DNA of 64,000 nucleotides from Terasakiella magnetica (GTDB lineage: Bacteria; Pseudomonadota; Alphaproteobacteria; Rhodospirillales; Magnetospirillaceae): positions 124,001 to 188,000 of the forward strand of contig CACVCF010000001.1 in assembly GCA_902729415.1 (NCBI GenBank). Direction: 5' to 3'. Under the pieces are notes generated by a model, which saw only the letters and a list, made by a program, of their open reading frames with translations, did no database searches and had not been told where the DNA came from. Made by a program: the position numbers and the translations under genes. Within the stretch, counting starts at the first letter, position 1. The number at the start of each line of letters is the position of its first letter. This document shows, piece by piece, positions 55,242 through 64,000 of this stretch.

Positions 55242-55962
55242 CGGAATCGTCGCCATCCTCGTCGAGGGCCGCCTCGGTGGCGGCGTCCAGTTGCTTGCCG
55301 TGGCGGTAGCGCCGGTAAAGCCAGACGCCGATCACCCCGGAGAGGACGAACAATACCACGCTCGCTCCGATGCGAAAGGCCGGATCAACCTGAATTCCGC
55401 TGCCCAGCAGGGTGAACACCGCTGTTTGCGGCAGATAGCCCAGCAGCGAGGCGGCAAAGAACGGCAGAGCCACCACGCCCGAAACCCCGGCGGCCAGATT
55501 GGTCAGCAGATTGCTGCCCACTGGTAACAGCCGGACCAGTAAGGTCATGCCGAAGGTATTGCCCGCCAGGAAGGTGTCCAGGGTGGCGATCTTTTGGGGA
55601 AACCGCCGGGCCAGAACCTCGCGCCCCATGAAGCGGGCGTAAAAGAACGCCCCGACACAGCCCAGCAGCGAGGCCAGCGACGACCACACCAGTCCCTCGG
55701 CAAAGCCAAAGGCATAGCCCGCCATGAAACAGACCGCCTGGCGCGGCAGGCCGATGCCGATGAAGACCCCGCCCACCAGGACGAACAGACCGTCGCCGGA
55801 CAGCCCCTTGCCGCGCACCTGCGCATCGATCCAATGAGTGTCCAAGGCATCCTTGAGCCCCATGGACTCAATCAGAAAGCCGATAGCGGCCAGGGTGACG
55901 ATAAGAACCAATCCCCGCCCCAAGGCGCGTGCATTGAACAGGGAGGGATGCCCGTGGGTCAC
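55216..55962 (-). CDS. TVP38/TMEM64-family membrane protein
   Basis: 248 residues from GTG 55962, which overlaps the glycosyltransferase stop codon (GTGA). It has five to six membrane segments and the SNARE-associated/DedA-like signature (GIGLPRQAVCFMAGYAFG; FLAGNTFGMTLLVRLLPVGSNLLTNLAAGVSG). The acidic, His-containing C-terminus is cytoplasmic. DedA-superfamily proteins are linked to lipid-carrier flipping, which would suit its glycosyltransferase neighbour. Confidence 0.87.
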   Translation of the reverse strand: MTHGHPSLFNARALGRGLVLIVTLAAIGFLIESMGLKDALDTHWIDAQVRGKGLSGDGLFVLVGGVFIGIGLPRQAVCFMAGYAFGFAEGLVWSSLASLLGCVGAFFYARFMGREVLARRFPQKIATLDTFLAGNTFGMTLLVRLLPVGSNLLTNLAAGVSGVVALPFFAASLLGYLPQTAVFTLLGSGIQVDPAFRIGASVVLFVLSGVIGVWLYRRYRHGKQLDAATEAALDEDGDDSDGQEAASH

Positions 55963-56705
55963 TCCGCTTGACCGTCCACCACCGGGTTGCGGGCACGGCG
56001 CATCAGCCACATCACCCCGAACAGATCGACGATGCCGACCCAAAGGCGGTTCCACACACCATATTTGGAGATGCCGCGTTCGCGCGGACGGTGATTGACG
56101 CGGACCACCTCGACCCGCCCCCCGGCTCGAATGATCAAGGCGGCCATGAAGCGGTGCATATGGTCGAAACGAGGCAGATCAAGGAACAAAGCGCGGGGCA
56201 AAATCTTGATGCCGCTGCCGGAATCGGGGGTGCCGTCGTTCAGAAGCTTGGACCGGATGCCATTGGCAACCTTAGAGGATAGGCGGCGGATGCCGTTGTC
56301 GCGCCGGGTGGCCCGCCAGCCGGTAATCATGGCCAGGGGCTGGTCCGCCTCGGGGAGGGCGCGCCAGCACTCCAGCATGGCGGGAAGGTCGGCGGGATCG
56401 TTCTGGCCGTCGCCGTCCAGAGTGCCGACCAACAGGCCCGAGGCGTGCTTGACGCCGGTGGCCACCGCCTGGCTCTGGCCGCAGCTGGCACGGTGTCGGA
56501 CAACCCTGAGACGGGGATGCAGCAGCTTGGCCTGAGCCAGAATCTGGGGCGTGGCATCGTCCGAGCCGTCATCGACATAGACGACCTCGAACTCGACCCG
56601 GCCTTGCAGGACGGTATGGATTTCCTCAAGCAAGGGCAGAATGTTCTCGGCCTCGTTCTTGACCGGGACCACCACCGAAAGCTCAGGAATCGTGCGGGTG
56701 ATCAC
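55959..56705 (-). CDS. Glycosyltransferase family 2 (polyprenyl-phosphate type)
   Basis: 248 residues. The GT-A fold begins [21 protein letters not shown], with [16 protein letters not shown] and [17 protein letters not shown], the dolichyl-phosphate mannosyltransferase/ArnC pattern. It would transfer sugar to a polyprenyl phosphate at the inner membrane; no C-terminal membrane helices are seen. It overlaps accA by 4 bp (ATGA). Confidence 0.88.
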   Translation of the reverse strand: MITRTIPELSVVVPVKNEAENILPLLEEIHTVLQGRVEFEVVYVDDGSDDATPQILAQAKLLHPRLRVVRHRASCGQSQAVATGVKHASGLLVGTLDGDGQNDPADLPAMLECWRALPEADQPLAMITGWRATRRDNGIRRLSSKVANGIRSKLLNDGTPDSGSGIKILPRALFLDLPRFDHMHRFMAALIIRAGGRVEVVRVNHRPRERGISKYGVWNRLWVGIVDLFGVMWLMRRARNPVVDGQAE

Positions 56706-57655
56706 GACAGCCCCGCCCGCCCCATCTCCAGGAATTTCTCACGGCGGCGAGCCCGCAGAATGCCGCCTTCCAGGCCCGACAGATCGCGCAGCGCCGAATC
56801 CAGCGACAAGGTAAGGGTCTGGTACATCAGGTCGATATTGCGATGCGCCCCGCCCAGGGGCTCGGGCACCACCGAATCGATGACTCCCAGCTTCAGCAGG
56901 TCTTGGGCGGTCAGGCGCAGTTGCTCGGCCGCATCCTTGGCGTTCTCGCCCGAACGCCACAAGATGGAGGCGCAGCCCTCGGGGCTGATCACCGAATAGA
57001 TCGAATGCTCCAGCATAATCACGGTATTGCCGCAGGCCAGGGCGATGGCTCCGCCCGACCCGCCCTCGCCGATGATGACCGAAATCAGCGGCACCCGGAC
57101 GTCGAGGCAGGTCTCGATGGAGCGCGCGATGGCCTCGGCCTGGCCGCGGGCCTCGGCATCGACGCCGGGATAGGCGCCGGCCGTATCCACCAGGGTGATG
57201 ACCGGTACCTGGAAATGGTCGGCCATCTCCATCAGGCGCTTGGCCTTGCGGTAGCCCTCGGGCTTGGCCATGCCGAAATTGTGGCGGATGCGGCTTTCGG
57301 TATCCTGGCCCTTCTCGTGGCCGATCACCATCACCGAGCGGCCCCGGAAGCGGCCAAGGCCGCCGACGATGGCTTGATCCTCGGCAAAGGCGCGGTCGCC
57401 CGCCAGGGGAGTGAAGTCCTCCACCAGGGCGGCGATATAGGCCAGCGCATGCGGACGCTCGGGGTGGCGTGCCACCTGCGTCTTCTGCCAGGGCGTGAGC
57501 TTGGCGTAAGTCGATCGCAGCAGCTTATCGACCTTTGCCTGGAGCTTGCTCACCTCGTCGGCGATGTTGACGTCGCCGCCATCCGACAGGTGCCGCAGCT
57601 CCTCGATTTTGCCCTCGAGCTCGGCGATGGGCTTTTCGAATTCAAGGATATGCAT
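56702..57655 (-). CDS. accA: Acetyl-CoA carboxylase carboxyltransferase subunit alpha
   Basis: 317 residues, standard length. The N-terminus [16 protein letters not shown] leads to the crotonase-like core with [40 protein letters not shown] and [15 protein letters not shown]. With AccD it moves the carboxyl group from biotin to acetyl-CoA, the first step of fatty-acid synthesis. accD is not in the window. Confidence 0.97.
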   Translation of the reverse strand: MHILEFEKPIAELEGKIEELRHLSDGGDVNIADEVSKLQAKVDKLLRSTYAKLTPWQKTQVARHPERPHALAYIAALVEDFTPLAGDRAFAEDQAIVGGLGRFRGRSVMVIGHEKGQDTESRIRHNFGMAKPEGYRKAKRLMEMADHFQVPVITLVDTAGAYPGVDAEARGQAEAIARSIETCLDVRVPLISVIIGEGGSGGAIALACGNTVIMLEHSIYSVISPEGCASILWRSGENAKDAAEQLRLTAQDLLKLGVIDSVVPEPLGGAHRNIDLMYQTLTLSLDSALRDLSGLEGGILRARRREKFLEMGRAGLS

Positions 57656-57756
57656 GGGAGCATGTCATACAAGCACATGCGGTCCGGGGCAAGGGGGGCT
57701 TGTTGCCGCAGGAGGCATATGGCACTTTTCCTCGGCTATTTATTGAAAGGGTGGCC

Positions 57757-58521
57757 ATGAGCGAGTTGGTTTTGTCGTGTGTCGATGCCGGGGTTCAGAT
57801 CATCCGCATGAACCGGCCGGACAAGAAAAACGCCCTGATCGGCGAGATGTACACCGCCATGGCTGAGGCCGTCACCCGCGCCGAAGCCGATTCCGAGGTC
57901 GGCGTGATCTTGCTGGTGGGCAGCGATGCCGATTTCTCCGCCGGGAACGATCTCGGGGATTTCCTGACCTGGGAGAGCCTGACCGGTTCAGTGGCCGAGC
58001 GCTTCATCCATACCGTCGCCCAGGCCAAAAAGCCGGTGGTCGCCGCCGTGCGGGGATCGGCCATCGGAATCGGCATCACCATTTTGCCCCATTGCGATCT
58101 GGTCTATGCCGTGGCGGGGACAAAGTTTGTCACCCCCTTCGTCAATCTCGGCATCGTGCCCGAGGCAGGCTCAAGCATGACCCTGCCCGCCTTGGCCGGT
58201 CACCGCCGGGCCGCGGCCATGCTGATGCTGGCCGAGCCCTTCGACACCGACACCGCCCTGGCTATCGGCCTGATCAACGCCGTGGTGCCTTCCGAAGAGC
58301 TGGAGCCCACTGCCATGGCGGCGGCGCGCAAGCTGGCTGCCAAGCCGCGCGACACCCTGCTCAAGGTCAAGGCGCTGATGAAGCGCCCGCCCGAGCCCAT
58401 GATGGACCGTCTGGCTTACGAGGCGCGGGTATTCGATGAATGCCTGAAACGCCCAGAACTCAAGGAAGCCGTCGCCGCGTTCCAGGAAAAGCGGCCCCCC
58501 GACTTCTCCAAATGCCGGTGA
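57757..58521 (+). CDS. Enoyl-CoA hydratase/isomerase family protein
   Basis: 254 residues from ATG 57757 with AAAGGGTGG upstream. The crotonase fold is shown by MNRPDKKNALIGEMY, DADFSAGNDLGDF (first oxyanion strand), AAVRGSAIGIGITILPHCD and VTPFVNLGIVPEAGSSMTLP. Glu in the PEAGSS position is kept, but the first catalytic Glu of hydratases is not obvious, so isomerase activity is also possible. It is divergent from accA. Confidence 0.88.
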   Translation: MSELVLSCVDAGVQIIRMNRPDKKNALIGEMYTAMAEAVTRAEADSEVGVILLVGSDADFSAGNDLGDFLTWESLTGSVAERFIHTVAQAKKPVVAAVRGSAIGIGITILPHCDLVYAVAGTKFVTPFVNLGIVPEAGSSMTLPALAGHRRAAAMLMLAEPFDTDTALAIGLINAVVPSEELEPTAMAAARKLAAKPRDTLLKVKALMKRPPEPMMDRLAYEARVFDECLKRPELKEAVAAFQEKRPPDFSKCR

Positions 58522-58878
58522 TCACTTCACCGTATGGGGCATGACGCCCAGCTTGCGGGCGGCATGTTGGACGATCAGTTTGGACAGGGCGAAGGTGGTG
58601 GTGTCGAAGCGGACCCGCAGGCAGGTCTGATCGGCATGCACCACCGTGCCAGTGACGCTGACCGAGGCGTTGAGGATCAGGCGGTTGCCTTCCCGCGGAT
58701 AGAGGGTGATGAGCACCGGCGTCTTGGGCGGATCGATCAGGCGGGCGATCCGGGCGCCGCCGATGGAAATATCGCTCAGATCCATCAAGATGCCCCCGAT
58801 ATTGGCCATCAGGCCCCGGCCATCGAAGCGGGTGGCCATACGGCGGTCGAAACCAGGGGCAACGGCGAGGTTCGGCAT
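58522..58878 (-). CDS. PilZ-domain protein
   Basis: 118 residues from ATG 58878 with GGAGGAAA upstream. It has the PilZ-like D-S-GG motif (DLSDISIGGARIARL) about 20 residues after a basic/arginine stretch (FDRRMATRFDGRG), suggesting cyclic-di-GMP binding. The canonical RxxxR motif is only approximate (RRMATRF). It may adjust motility or surface behaviour, in keeping with the nearby flagellar genes. It is convergent with the crotonase gene. Confidence 0.72.
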   Translation of the reverse strand: MPNLAVAPGFDRRMATRFDGRGLMANIGGILMDLSDISIGGARIARLIDPPKTPVLITLYPREGNRLILNASVSVTGTVVHADQTCLRVRFDTTTFALSKLIVQHAARKLGVMPHTVK

Positions 58879-58991
58879 GGTCTTTTCCTCCTGCGCGGTG
58901 GCCAGAACATGCCCCAGTGTGGCGTGGGCTGTGTGTGAAAAGACAGTTACGAACCTAGATTTATTATGCCTATTTCTGGTGAAACAATTTA

Positions 58992-59033
58992 CCGGAGCGG
59001 GGCCTCTGGCCGCAGCCATAAGCCCCGCTCCGG
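58992..59033 (-). terminator. Terminator of the malyl-CoA lyase gene
   Basis: CCGGAGCGGGGC (58992-59003) pairs perfectly with GCCCCGCTCCGG (59022-59033) around an 18-nt loop, 8 bp after the gene stop. On the minus strand it is followed by TAAATTGTTT, a T-rich tail. Confidence 0.75.
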
Positions 59034-59040
59034 GCCGGAT

Positions 59041-60090
59041 TTACAGGCCGTAGGCCTTGGCCATCTCGGAATCCTTGGCGGCGACGATCTTCGCCAGATC
59101 GACGATGACCTTGGCCTGCTTCCAGGTGGCGTCGTCTTGCATCTTGCCGTCGATCATCACGGCGCCGGTGCCGTCGGGCATCGCTTCGAGGATCTTCTTG
59201 GCGAACAGCACCTCGTTGATCTCGGGGCTGAACACCTTTTTGGCGATCTCGATCTGCTTGGGGTGCAAGCTCCAGCCCCCGGCGCAGCCCAACAGGAAGG
59301 CATTGCGGAACTGCGCCTCGCAGGCGGCATCGTCGGAGAAGTCGCCGAACGGACCATAGAACGCCTTGATCCCTGCGCTTTGGCAGGCATCGACCATCTT
59401 GGCGACGGTGTAGTGCCACAGATCCTGCTGGAACAAGGTGCGGCCGCTTTTACCTTCGGCGGCGTCTTCCAACACGCCGTAGAAAGGATGGCCGCCGCCG
59501 ACGCGGGTGGTCTTCATCCCGCGCGAAGCGGCAAGATCGGCAGGCCCCAGGCTCATGCCGTGCATGCGGGGTGAGGCCTGAGCGATGGCGGCGATGTTCT
59601 CGACGCCCAGAGCGGTTTCCAGAATGGCGTGGATCAGGATCGGGCGCCGGACCCCGTGCTTGGCCTCCAACTGAGCCAGCAACTGGTCGAGATAGTGGAT
59701 ATCCCACGGCCCTTCCACCTTGGGCAGCATGACCACGTCCACATTGTTGCCGGCCTCGGCCACGATGGTGGTGACGTCGTCAAGGAACCACGGTGAGTTC
59801 AGGCAGTTGACGCGGGTCCACAGGCCGGTGTTGGGATTGTCCCAGGCCTTGGCCACCTCGACGAAGCCCGCCCGCGCCGCTTCCTTGGCATCGGCGGGAA
59901 TGGCGTCTTCCAGATTGCCCAGCAGCACATCAACCTGACGGCCGATTTCGGCGGCCTTGGCCCGCATCTTCTCCACATGGGGCGGGAAGAAGTGAATCAT
60001 GCGCTCCAGCCGGACCGGCAATTCACGATAGGGGGCCGGGGCGCCGATAGCCAACGGCTCGAAGAACTTCCGGGGGGGCTTGATGCTCAT
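59041..60090 (-). CDS. L-malyl-CoA / beta-methylmalyl-CoA lyase
   Basis: 349 residues from ATG 60090. It belongs to the HpcH/HpaI-CitE TIM-barrel family: [57 protein letters not shown] (catalytic Glu region) and [16 protein letters not shown]. The sequence is of the Mcl1 type that cleaves beta-methylmalyl-CoA and malyl-CoA in the ethylmalonyl-CoA pathway, not citrate lyase. It is divergent from the response regulator gene. Confidence 0.88.
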   Translation of the reverse strand: MSIKPPRKFFEPLAIGAPAPYRELPVRLERMIHFFPPHVEKMRAKAAEIGRQVDVLLGNLEDAIPADAKEAARAGFVEVAKAWDNPNTGLWTRVNCLNSPWFLDDVTTIVAEAGNNVDVVMLPKVEGPWDIHYLDQLLAQLEAKHGVRRPILIHAILETALGVENIAAIAQASPRMHGMSLGPADLAASRGMKTTRVGGGHPFYGVLEDAAEGKSGRTLFQQDLWHYTVAKMVDACQSAGIKAFYGPFGDFSDDAACEAQFRNAFLLGCAGGWSLHPKQIEIAKKVFSPEINEVLFAKKILEAMPDGTGAVMIDGKMQDDATWKQAKVIVDLAKIVAAKDSEMAKAYGL

Positions 60091-60276
60091 GGGGCGCAAT
60101 CCTCTTGCGGCGAAAGACGGTGGGCCGCAATAATGATGCGTGATGGTGCGGCGCACAAGTGGGAAAGAAAAGGGATCAACCCCAGCGTCAAGCACGGGGC
60201 ATCCATTCCCCAGATGCCCTGGACGCCGGAACATGGTGGGGGCATGATAACACCATACCTTTGGAAGGGAGGCGGC

Positions 60277-61602
60277 ATGATCCCTATCATCGGGGCCGAA
60301 GTCTTGGGACTACAGGAGCTTCCCGTTCGCTCCGCCGCGATAGAACCATCGGCGACGGATGGGGGCGATGGCGTGGTTTCCGGCCTCCATCGCGGCACAA
60401 TCCTCCACGCCCTGAAAATCCTTCTGGTCGAAGACGATCCCGGTGACGCCATGCTGATCCGCATCGCGCTGTCCGAGCAATTGGGCGGCGACATGGCGCT
60501 GAGTTCGTCGGAAACCCTGGCCGGTGCCCGCACCCTGGCCGCCCAAGGCGGTTTCGACGTGGCGCTGCTGGATCTCAGCCTGCCCGATTCCTCCGGCCTC
60601 AAGACTCTGACCCGATTGCAGGAGGCGGCGCCGTCCCTGCCCATCGTGGTCATGACCGGCCTTGACGACCCCCGCTTCGCCGACAGCGCCCTGGAGGCTG
60701 GAGCCCAGGATTACCTGGTCAAGGGAACCGATCCCGGTCCCGGCGTGGTGCGGGCGATCCGCTATGCCATCACCCGCATGCACGCCGAGGTCGAGCGCCG
60801 GGCGCTGATCGCAAGCCTGACCGCCGAACGCAACCAGATGCAGGCCGAACTGACGGCGGCGCGGGCCATGCAATTCGACCTGCTGCCGCGCGGGACACGC
60901 ATTTCCGGGCAACTGGCCGGGCTCGGCCTGCGCATCAGCCACTATTTCCAGCCATCCTCGGCCATCGGCGGCGATATGTGGGGCTGCGTCGAAGCAGGGC
61001 CATCGCGCGTGACGGTCTTCGCCTATGACTTCGCCGGGCACGGCGTCAGTGCCGCCCTCAACGTTTTTCGGCTGCACACAGTCTTGGGGCATCACTCCGA
61101 TCTGTTCGCCAACCCGGCGGCGCTGCTGGCCCAGGTTAACGCCACCTTGCTGCCGCTACTGCCCAAGGGGCAGTTCGCCACCATGTTCGTCGGCTGCATC
61201 GATACCGCCGAGAACAGCCTGACCTGGGCAGCGGCAGGGGCGCCGCGCCCGGTGCTGCTACTGCCCGATCGAATCGAGATGCTGGAGACCCGAGGTCTGC
61301 CCCTGGGTCTCAGCCTGGATGCCAACTATGTTACCCATCGGATTGAATTCCCGGTAGGCGCCGGGCTGTTCGTTTACAGCGACGCCATGACCGAAGCCCT
61401 CGATCTGGCCGGACGGCCCATGGGCGAGGCGCGGATGGCATTGAATCTCGGCCTCGCCATGCCCCAGGGCGAGGCCGCCCTGACGGTGATGCTGGACCGC
61501 TTCTTCGAGGCAGCCCAGCTTCCCATCGAGGATGATCTGACGGCGGTATGGATTACCCGGTCGGCTCCTGCGGGCCAGGCCGGACTCAGCACGGAAGGAT
61601 GA
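60277..61602 (+). CDS. Response regulator with PP2C (SpoIIE-like) phosphatase domain
   Basis: 441 residues from ATG 60277 with GGAAGGGAGG upstream. The receiver spans about 45-165, with the acidic pair D53-D54 (VEDDPGD), phospho-acceptor D99 (LLDLSLPD) and the Lys in YLVKGTD. A coiled linker (residues 175-205) leads to the PP2C domain ([43 protein letters not shown]). It should dephosphorylate the STAS antagonist encoded next, releasing a partner. It lies 6 bp upstream of the STAS gene. Confidence 0.92.
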   Translation: MIPIIGAEVLGLQELPVRSAAIEPSATDGGDGVVSGLHRGTILHALKILLVEDDPGDAMLIRIALSEQLGGDMALSSSETLAGARTLAAQGGFDVALLDLSLPDSSGLKTLTRLQEAAPSLPIVVMTGLDDPRFADSALEAGAQDYLVKGTDPGPGVVRAIRYAITRMHAEVERRALIASLTAERNQMQAELTAARAMQFDLLPRGTRISGQLAGLGLRISHYFQPSSAIGGDMWGCVEAGPSRVTVFAYDFAGHGVSAALNVFRLHTVLGHHSDLFANPAALLAQVNATLLPLLPKGQFATMFVGCIDTAENSLTWAAAGAPRPVLLLPDRIEMLETRGLPLGLSLDANYVTHRIEFPVGAGLFVYSDAMTEALDLAGRPMGEARMALNLGLAMPQGEAALTVMLDRFFEAAQLPIEDDLTAVWITRSAPAGQAGLSTEG

Positions 61603-61608
61603 CGCCAA

Positions 61609-62271
61609 ATGGATGTTCGAACTGTCGAGGCCGCCGGACAACGCACGTTCTATCTCAGCGGCCGATTGACCTACCGCGACAACGAATCCTTCGCCGCCAT
61701 TCTCGCCCAGTTCAGCGGATTGGCCCGTATGGCGGCGGTGCTTGATCTGTCCGATCTGGAATATCTGGATTCCTTCGGCATTGGCCTGATGGTCCTGGCC
61801 CGCGATGAAGCCGATAAGTACAAGCTTGCCTTGTCCATCGCTAATCCAGCCAAAACGGTCCGCGATCTGTTCGACCATATGGGGCTGAGCGGCGAATTGC
61901 CCCTGGTCCACGCTCCAGTTCATGGCGGCCATGCCGTCACCGCCTCGGCCAGCGACGCCCTGACCATCAAGCCCATCGAGACCGGGGGCTATCCCGGCGT
62001 CCACCTGGAAGGCCGCTTCACCATGAGCAGCCAGGCGGACTTCCTGCCGGTGGTCAAGACCATCGGTACATTGAAAGGCGGCAAGTATGTTATCGAGCTG
62101 TCGCGGCTGACTTTCATGGATTCCAGCGGACTGTCCATGATCATGGTGGCCAATGATGAAGCCCGCAGGGCGGGGGTGCAATTGGTACTGAGCAACCCGG
62201 TCGATCGGGTCAAGGATCTGCTGCATCTGGCGGCGGTGGATCTGGTCATGTCGGTTCATGGGACACCCTGA
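61609..62271 (+). CDS. Double STAS-domain anti-anti-sigma-like protein
   Basis: 220 residues made of two STAS units (about 1-100 and 115-220). Each has the phosphorylation-site pattern: LEYLDSFGIGLMVLA and LTFMDSSGLSMIMVA. The likely phospho-Ser is in DS(F/S)G. Single-domain STAS antagonists are the norm, so the tandem form is unusual. It overlaps the kinase gene by 14 bp. A sensor role for one domain is possible. Confidence 0.88.
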   Translation: MDVRTVEAAGQRTFYLSGRLTYRDNESFAAILAQFSGLARMAAVLDLSDLEYLDSFGIGLMVLARDEADKYKLALSIANPAKTVRDLFDHMGLSGELPLVHAPVHGGHAVTASASDALTIKPIETGGYPGVHLEGRFTMSSQADFLPVVKTIGTLKGGKYVIELSRLTFMDSSGLSMIMVANDEARRAGVQLVLSNPVDRVKDLLHLAAVDLVMSVHGTP

Positions 62272-63022
62272 CCACGGCCACATTGCAACAAGCTCCCCGG
62301 TCGGGGTGCTGGTTGTCGGCCCGGCCCCCGCCGAGACGGTCGTACGGGCCTGGGCTGCGCGGGGAATCCGCATTCTTCATGACCAACCTGCCGCGTCTCC
62401 CTGTCTGGTCTGCGGCCCCGCCACCCCCGCGTTCCTGACAACGGGCCTGAACGCCCCCTTTGCCGGCTTCATCGAACGTGACGACGAGAGTGAAGCACAA
62501 GGACTGTCCGAAGATGCCCTGGCGGCGATTCGGTGCGGCGGACGGGTGCTGTCCATCACCGCCGCCGCCGCCTATGGCGCCGATGTCGCCCGGATCATGA
62601 GCGAGTCCATCGCAGCCTGGCTGGTCCCGCCGCAGGATGTGATGGAAAGGGTGGAAATCGCCCTCAGCGAAGCGGTTTCCAATGCCGTTTTGCACGGCAA
62701 TCTCGGCCTCGACAGCGATTTGCGCCAAAGTCTGGCCGGGCTGGAGCAGTTTCAAATCCTGCTGGCCGAGCGGATGGCCGATCCTGCCCTGTCGCGGCGC
62801 CGCTTGTATCTGACAGCCGGAGATCATGACGGCATGATTCAGATCTCGGTCACCGATCAGGGCGGCGGCTTTGATTTTGCCCGCGCGATCTCGGCACCGG
62901 TCATTCCGGGCAAGGCTTCGGGCCGTGGCCTCCAACTGATTTTACGTCTGTGCGACAATGTGGTCGGACATAATGGCGGGCGCGGCCTGACCATGTACTG
63001 GCGGCAAGATGGAAACAGGTGA
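62258..63022 (+). CDS. HATPase_c serine kinase/anti-sigma-like protein
   Basis: 254 residues. The N-terminal half is of unknown type (about 1-115). The C-terminal half is an RsbW/SpoIIAB-like ATPase with the N box IALSEAVSNAVLHGNLG, the G1 box VTDQGGGFDF and the G2-like KASGRGLQLILRLCDNV. It would phosphorylate the STAS protein and hold a target. No sigma factor or diguanylate cyclase lies beside it to name the target. Confidence 0.87.
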   Translation: MGHPDHGHIATSSPVGVLVVGPAPAETVVRAWAARGIRILHDQPAASPCLVCGPATPAFLTTGLNAPFAGFIERDDESEAQGLSEDALAAIRCGGRVLSITAAAAYGADVARIMSESIAAWLVPPQDVMERVEIALSEAVSNAVLHGNLGLDSDLRQSLAGLEQFQILLAERMADPALSRRRLYLTAGDHDGMIQISVTDQGGGFDFARAISAPVIPGKASGRGLQLILRLCDNVVGHNGGRGLTMYWRQDGNR

Positions 63023-63095
63023 GTGACCGGCGAGCCACAGACATGACTCGCCTCGTTGTCCCTCAAGCACCGGGCGGCCGGCCTCTGATAACGGC

Positions 63096-63443
63096 TTATT
63101 TCTCGAGAACGGCCCAGCCCTTGTCGGACGCGGTGAAGCGGCCCGAGGCCTTCTGGCTCTGCTCGCCCAGCGGCCCGTCCATGGTCATCTCGAAGTCGCA
63201 AGTGTAGCCGGGATTGCCCTCGGCCTTGACGCAGCCCAGTTTCTTGAAGGCCTTGACGGTAATCACCAGTTCCTTGCCGATGGCGGCCCCCACCGCCTTC
63301 ATCTCGGCGTTGACGTCGTCGAAGCGGCCCTGGATGGCCTTCTTCATATCGGCTTCCGAAGGCTCGCCGCCGCAGGCGGTCAGCACGGCACAGATGGCGG
63401 TCACGGTCAGCAGGCTGCCCCCCCGGCGAACACTGGTCGTCAC
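63096..63443 (-). CDS. Small lipoprotein of unknown function
   Basis: 115 residues from GTG 63443 (GTG 63449 is also possible) with AGAGGAG upstream. The signal peptide ends in the lipobox LTAC. The mature protein has two cysteines (KLGCVKAE and YTCDFEM), probably a disulphide. No family is recognised. It is convergent with the kinase gene, 73 bp away. Confidence 0.72.
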   Translation of the reverse strand: MTTSVRRGGSLLTVTAICAVLTACGGEPSEADMKKAIQGRFDDVNAEMKAVGAAIGKELVITVKAFKKLGCVKAEGNPGYTCDFEMTMDGPLGEQSQKASGRFTASDKGWAVLEK

Positions 63444-63521
63444 GGTCACTCTCCTCTTGCGTGGTCTGCTTTGGGTATAGTCCCGGATATTTCGTCGCAC
63501 AACCGGAACGGAAAAAGAAAA

Positions 63522-63552
63522 CTCCCGGCAGAGTCTGAAACTCCGCCGGGAG
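63522..63552 (-). terminator. Rho-independent terminator of lpd
   Basis: CTCCCGGC (63522-63529) pairs with GCCGGGAG (63545-63552); the stem continues with GAGT/ACTC inside. On the minus strand it is followed by TTTTCTTTTT, and it lies 13 bp after the lpd stop codon. Confidence 0.88.
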
Positions 63553-63565
63553 CATTCCCGAACGC

Positions 63566-64000
<435 letters not shown>

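Noticed and set aside
59977-60276. Longer N-terminus for the response regulator-phosphatase
   Set aside because: The extension runs opposite the malyl-CoA lyase start and has no family resemblance; ATG 60277 has a strong ribosome site.

Overview
The window is GC-rich DNA from an alphaproteobacterium, most likely a Rhodospirillales member close to Magnetospirillum. This is an inference from gene content: an FlbD-type flagellar cluster with FlhF and FlhG, a malyl-CoA lyase, a bacteriohemerythrin, and an assimilatory nitrate operon with a sigma-54 promoter. No magnetosome gene, rRNA or CRISPR array is present. Gene density is high and most genes look intact. The exception is an accessory zone at about 24.3-36.2 kb, which holds broken genes, AT-richer stretches and a mobile element.

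Layout, 0-24 kb. The end of gloB is followed by an asparagine synthetase, a membrane-anchored unknown protein, an M23 peptidase, a 63-residue orphan and the cobalamin pair cbiD-cobK. A nitrate assimilation operon then runs on the minus strand: nrtA, nrtB, a fused double ATPase, nirB, nirD, nasA. Its promoter region faces a SulP transporter carrying STAS and cyclic-nucleotide-binding domains. Next come a lipoprotein, an alpha/beta hydrolase, two overlapping glycosyltransferases, thrS, infC and tRNA-Ser(CGA).

Accessory zone, 24.3-37.7 kb. The 3' end of tRNA-Ser is repeated as a perfect 19-bp direct repeat 6.3 kb downstream (24339-24357 and 30669-30687). Between the copies lie a RepA-type helicase, two small unknown genes, a MobA/MobL relaxase with an RSF1010-like oriT just upstream of it, one AT-rich cargo gene of unknown function, and a tyrosine integrase. 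Together these define a compact integrative mobilizable element. Beyond it lie a gene broken by an amber codon, a GntR regulator that has lost its effector domain, and a minus-strand quorum-sensing set: luxR, then luxI, a 61-residue protein and a class-III aminotransferase in a tight operon. After these come a frameshifted XRE regulator and a tyrosine phenol-lyase-like enzyme with an unusual active-site change.

Layout, 37.7-64 kb. The molybdate genes modABC are divergent from modE, with a ModE-type operator between them. Molybdate uptake should supply the molybdopterin nitrate reductase encoded at 6-8.5 kb. A large minus-strand flagellar block follows: fliF, fliG, fliH, fliN, flbD, flhA, flhF, flhG, a FliK-like gene and a DnaJ/SH3-like gene. 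The rest comprises a hemerythrin, a BON-domain lipoprotein, a TVP38-type membrane protein, a GT2 glycosyltransferase, accA, an enoyl-CoA hydratase family gene, a PilZ protein, malyl-CoA lyase, a three-gene partner-switching module (response regulator-PP2C, double STAS, HATPase), a small lipoprotein and the 3' end of lpd.
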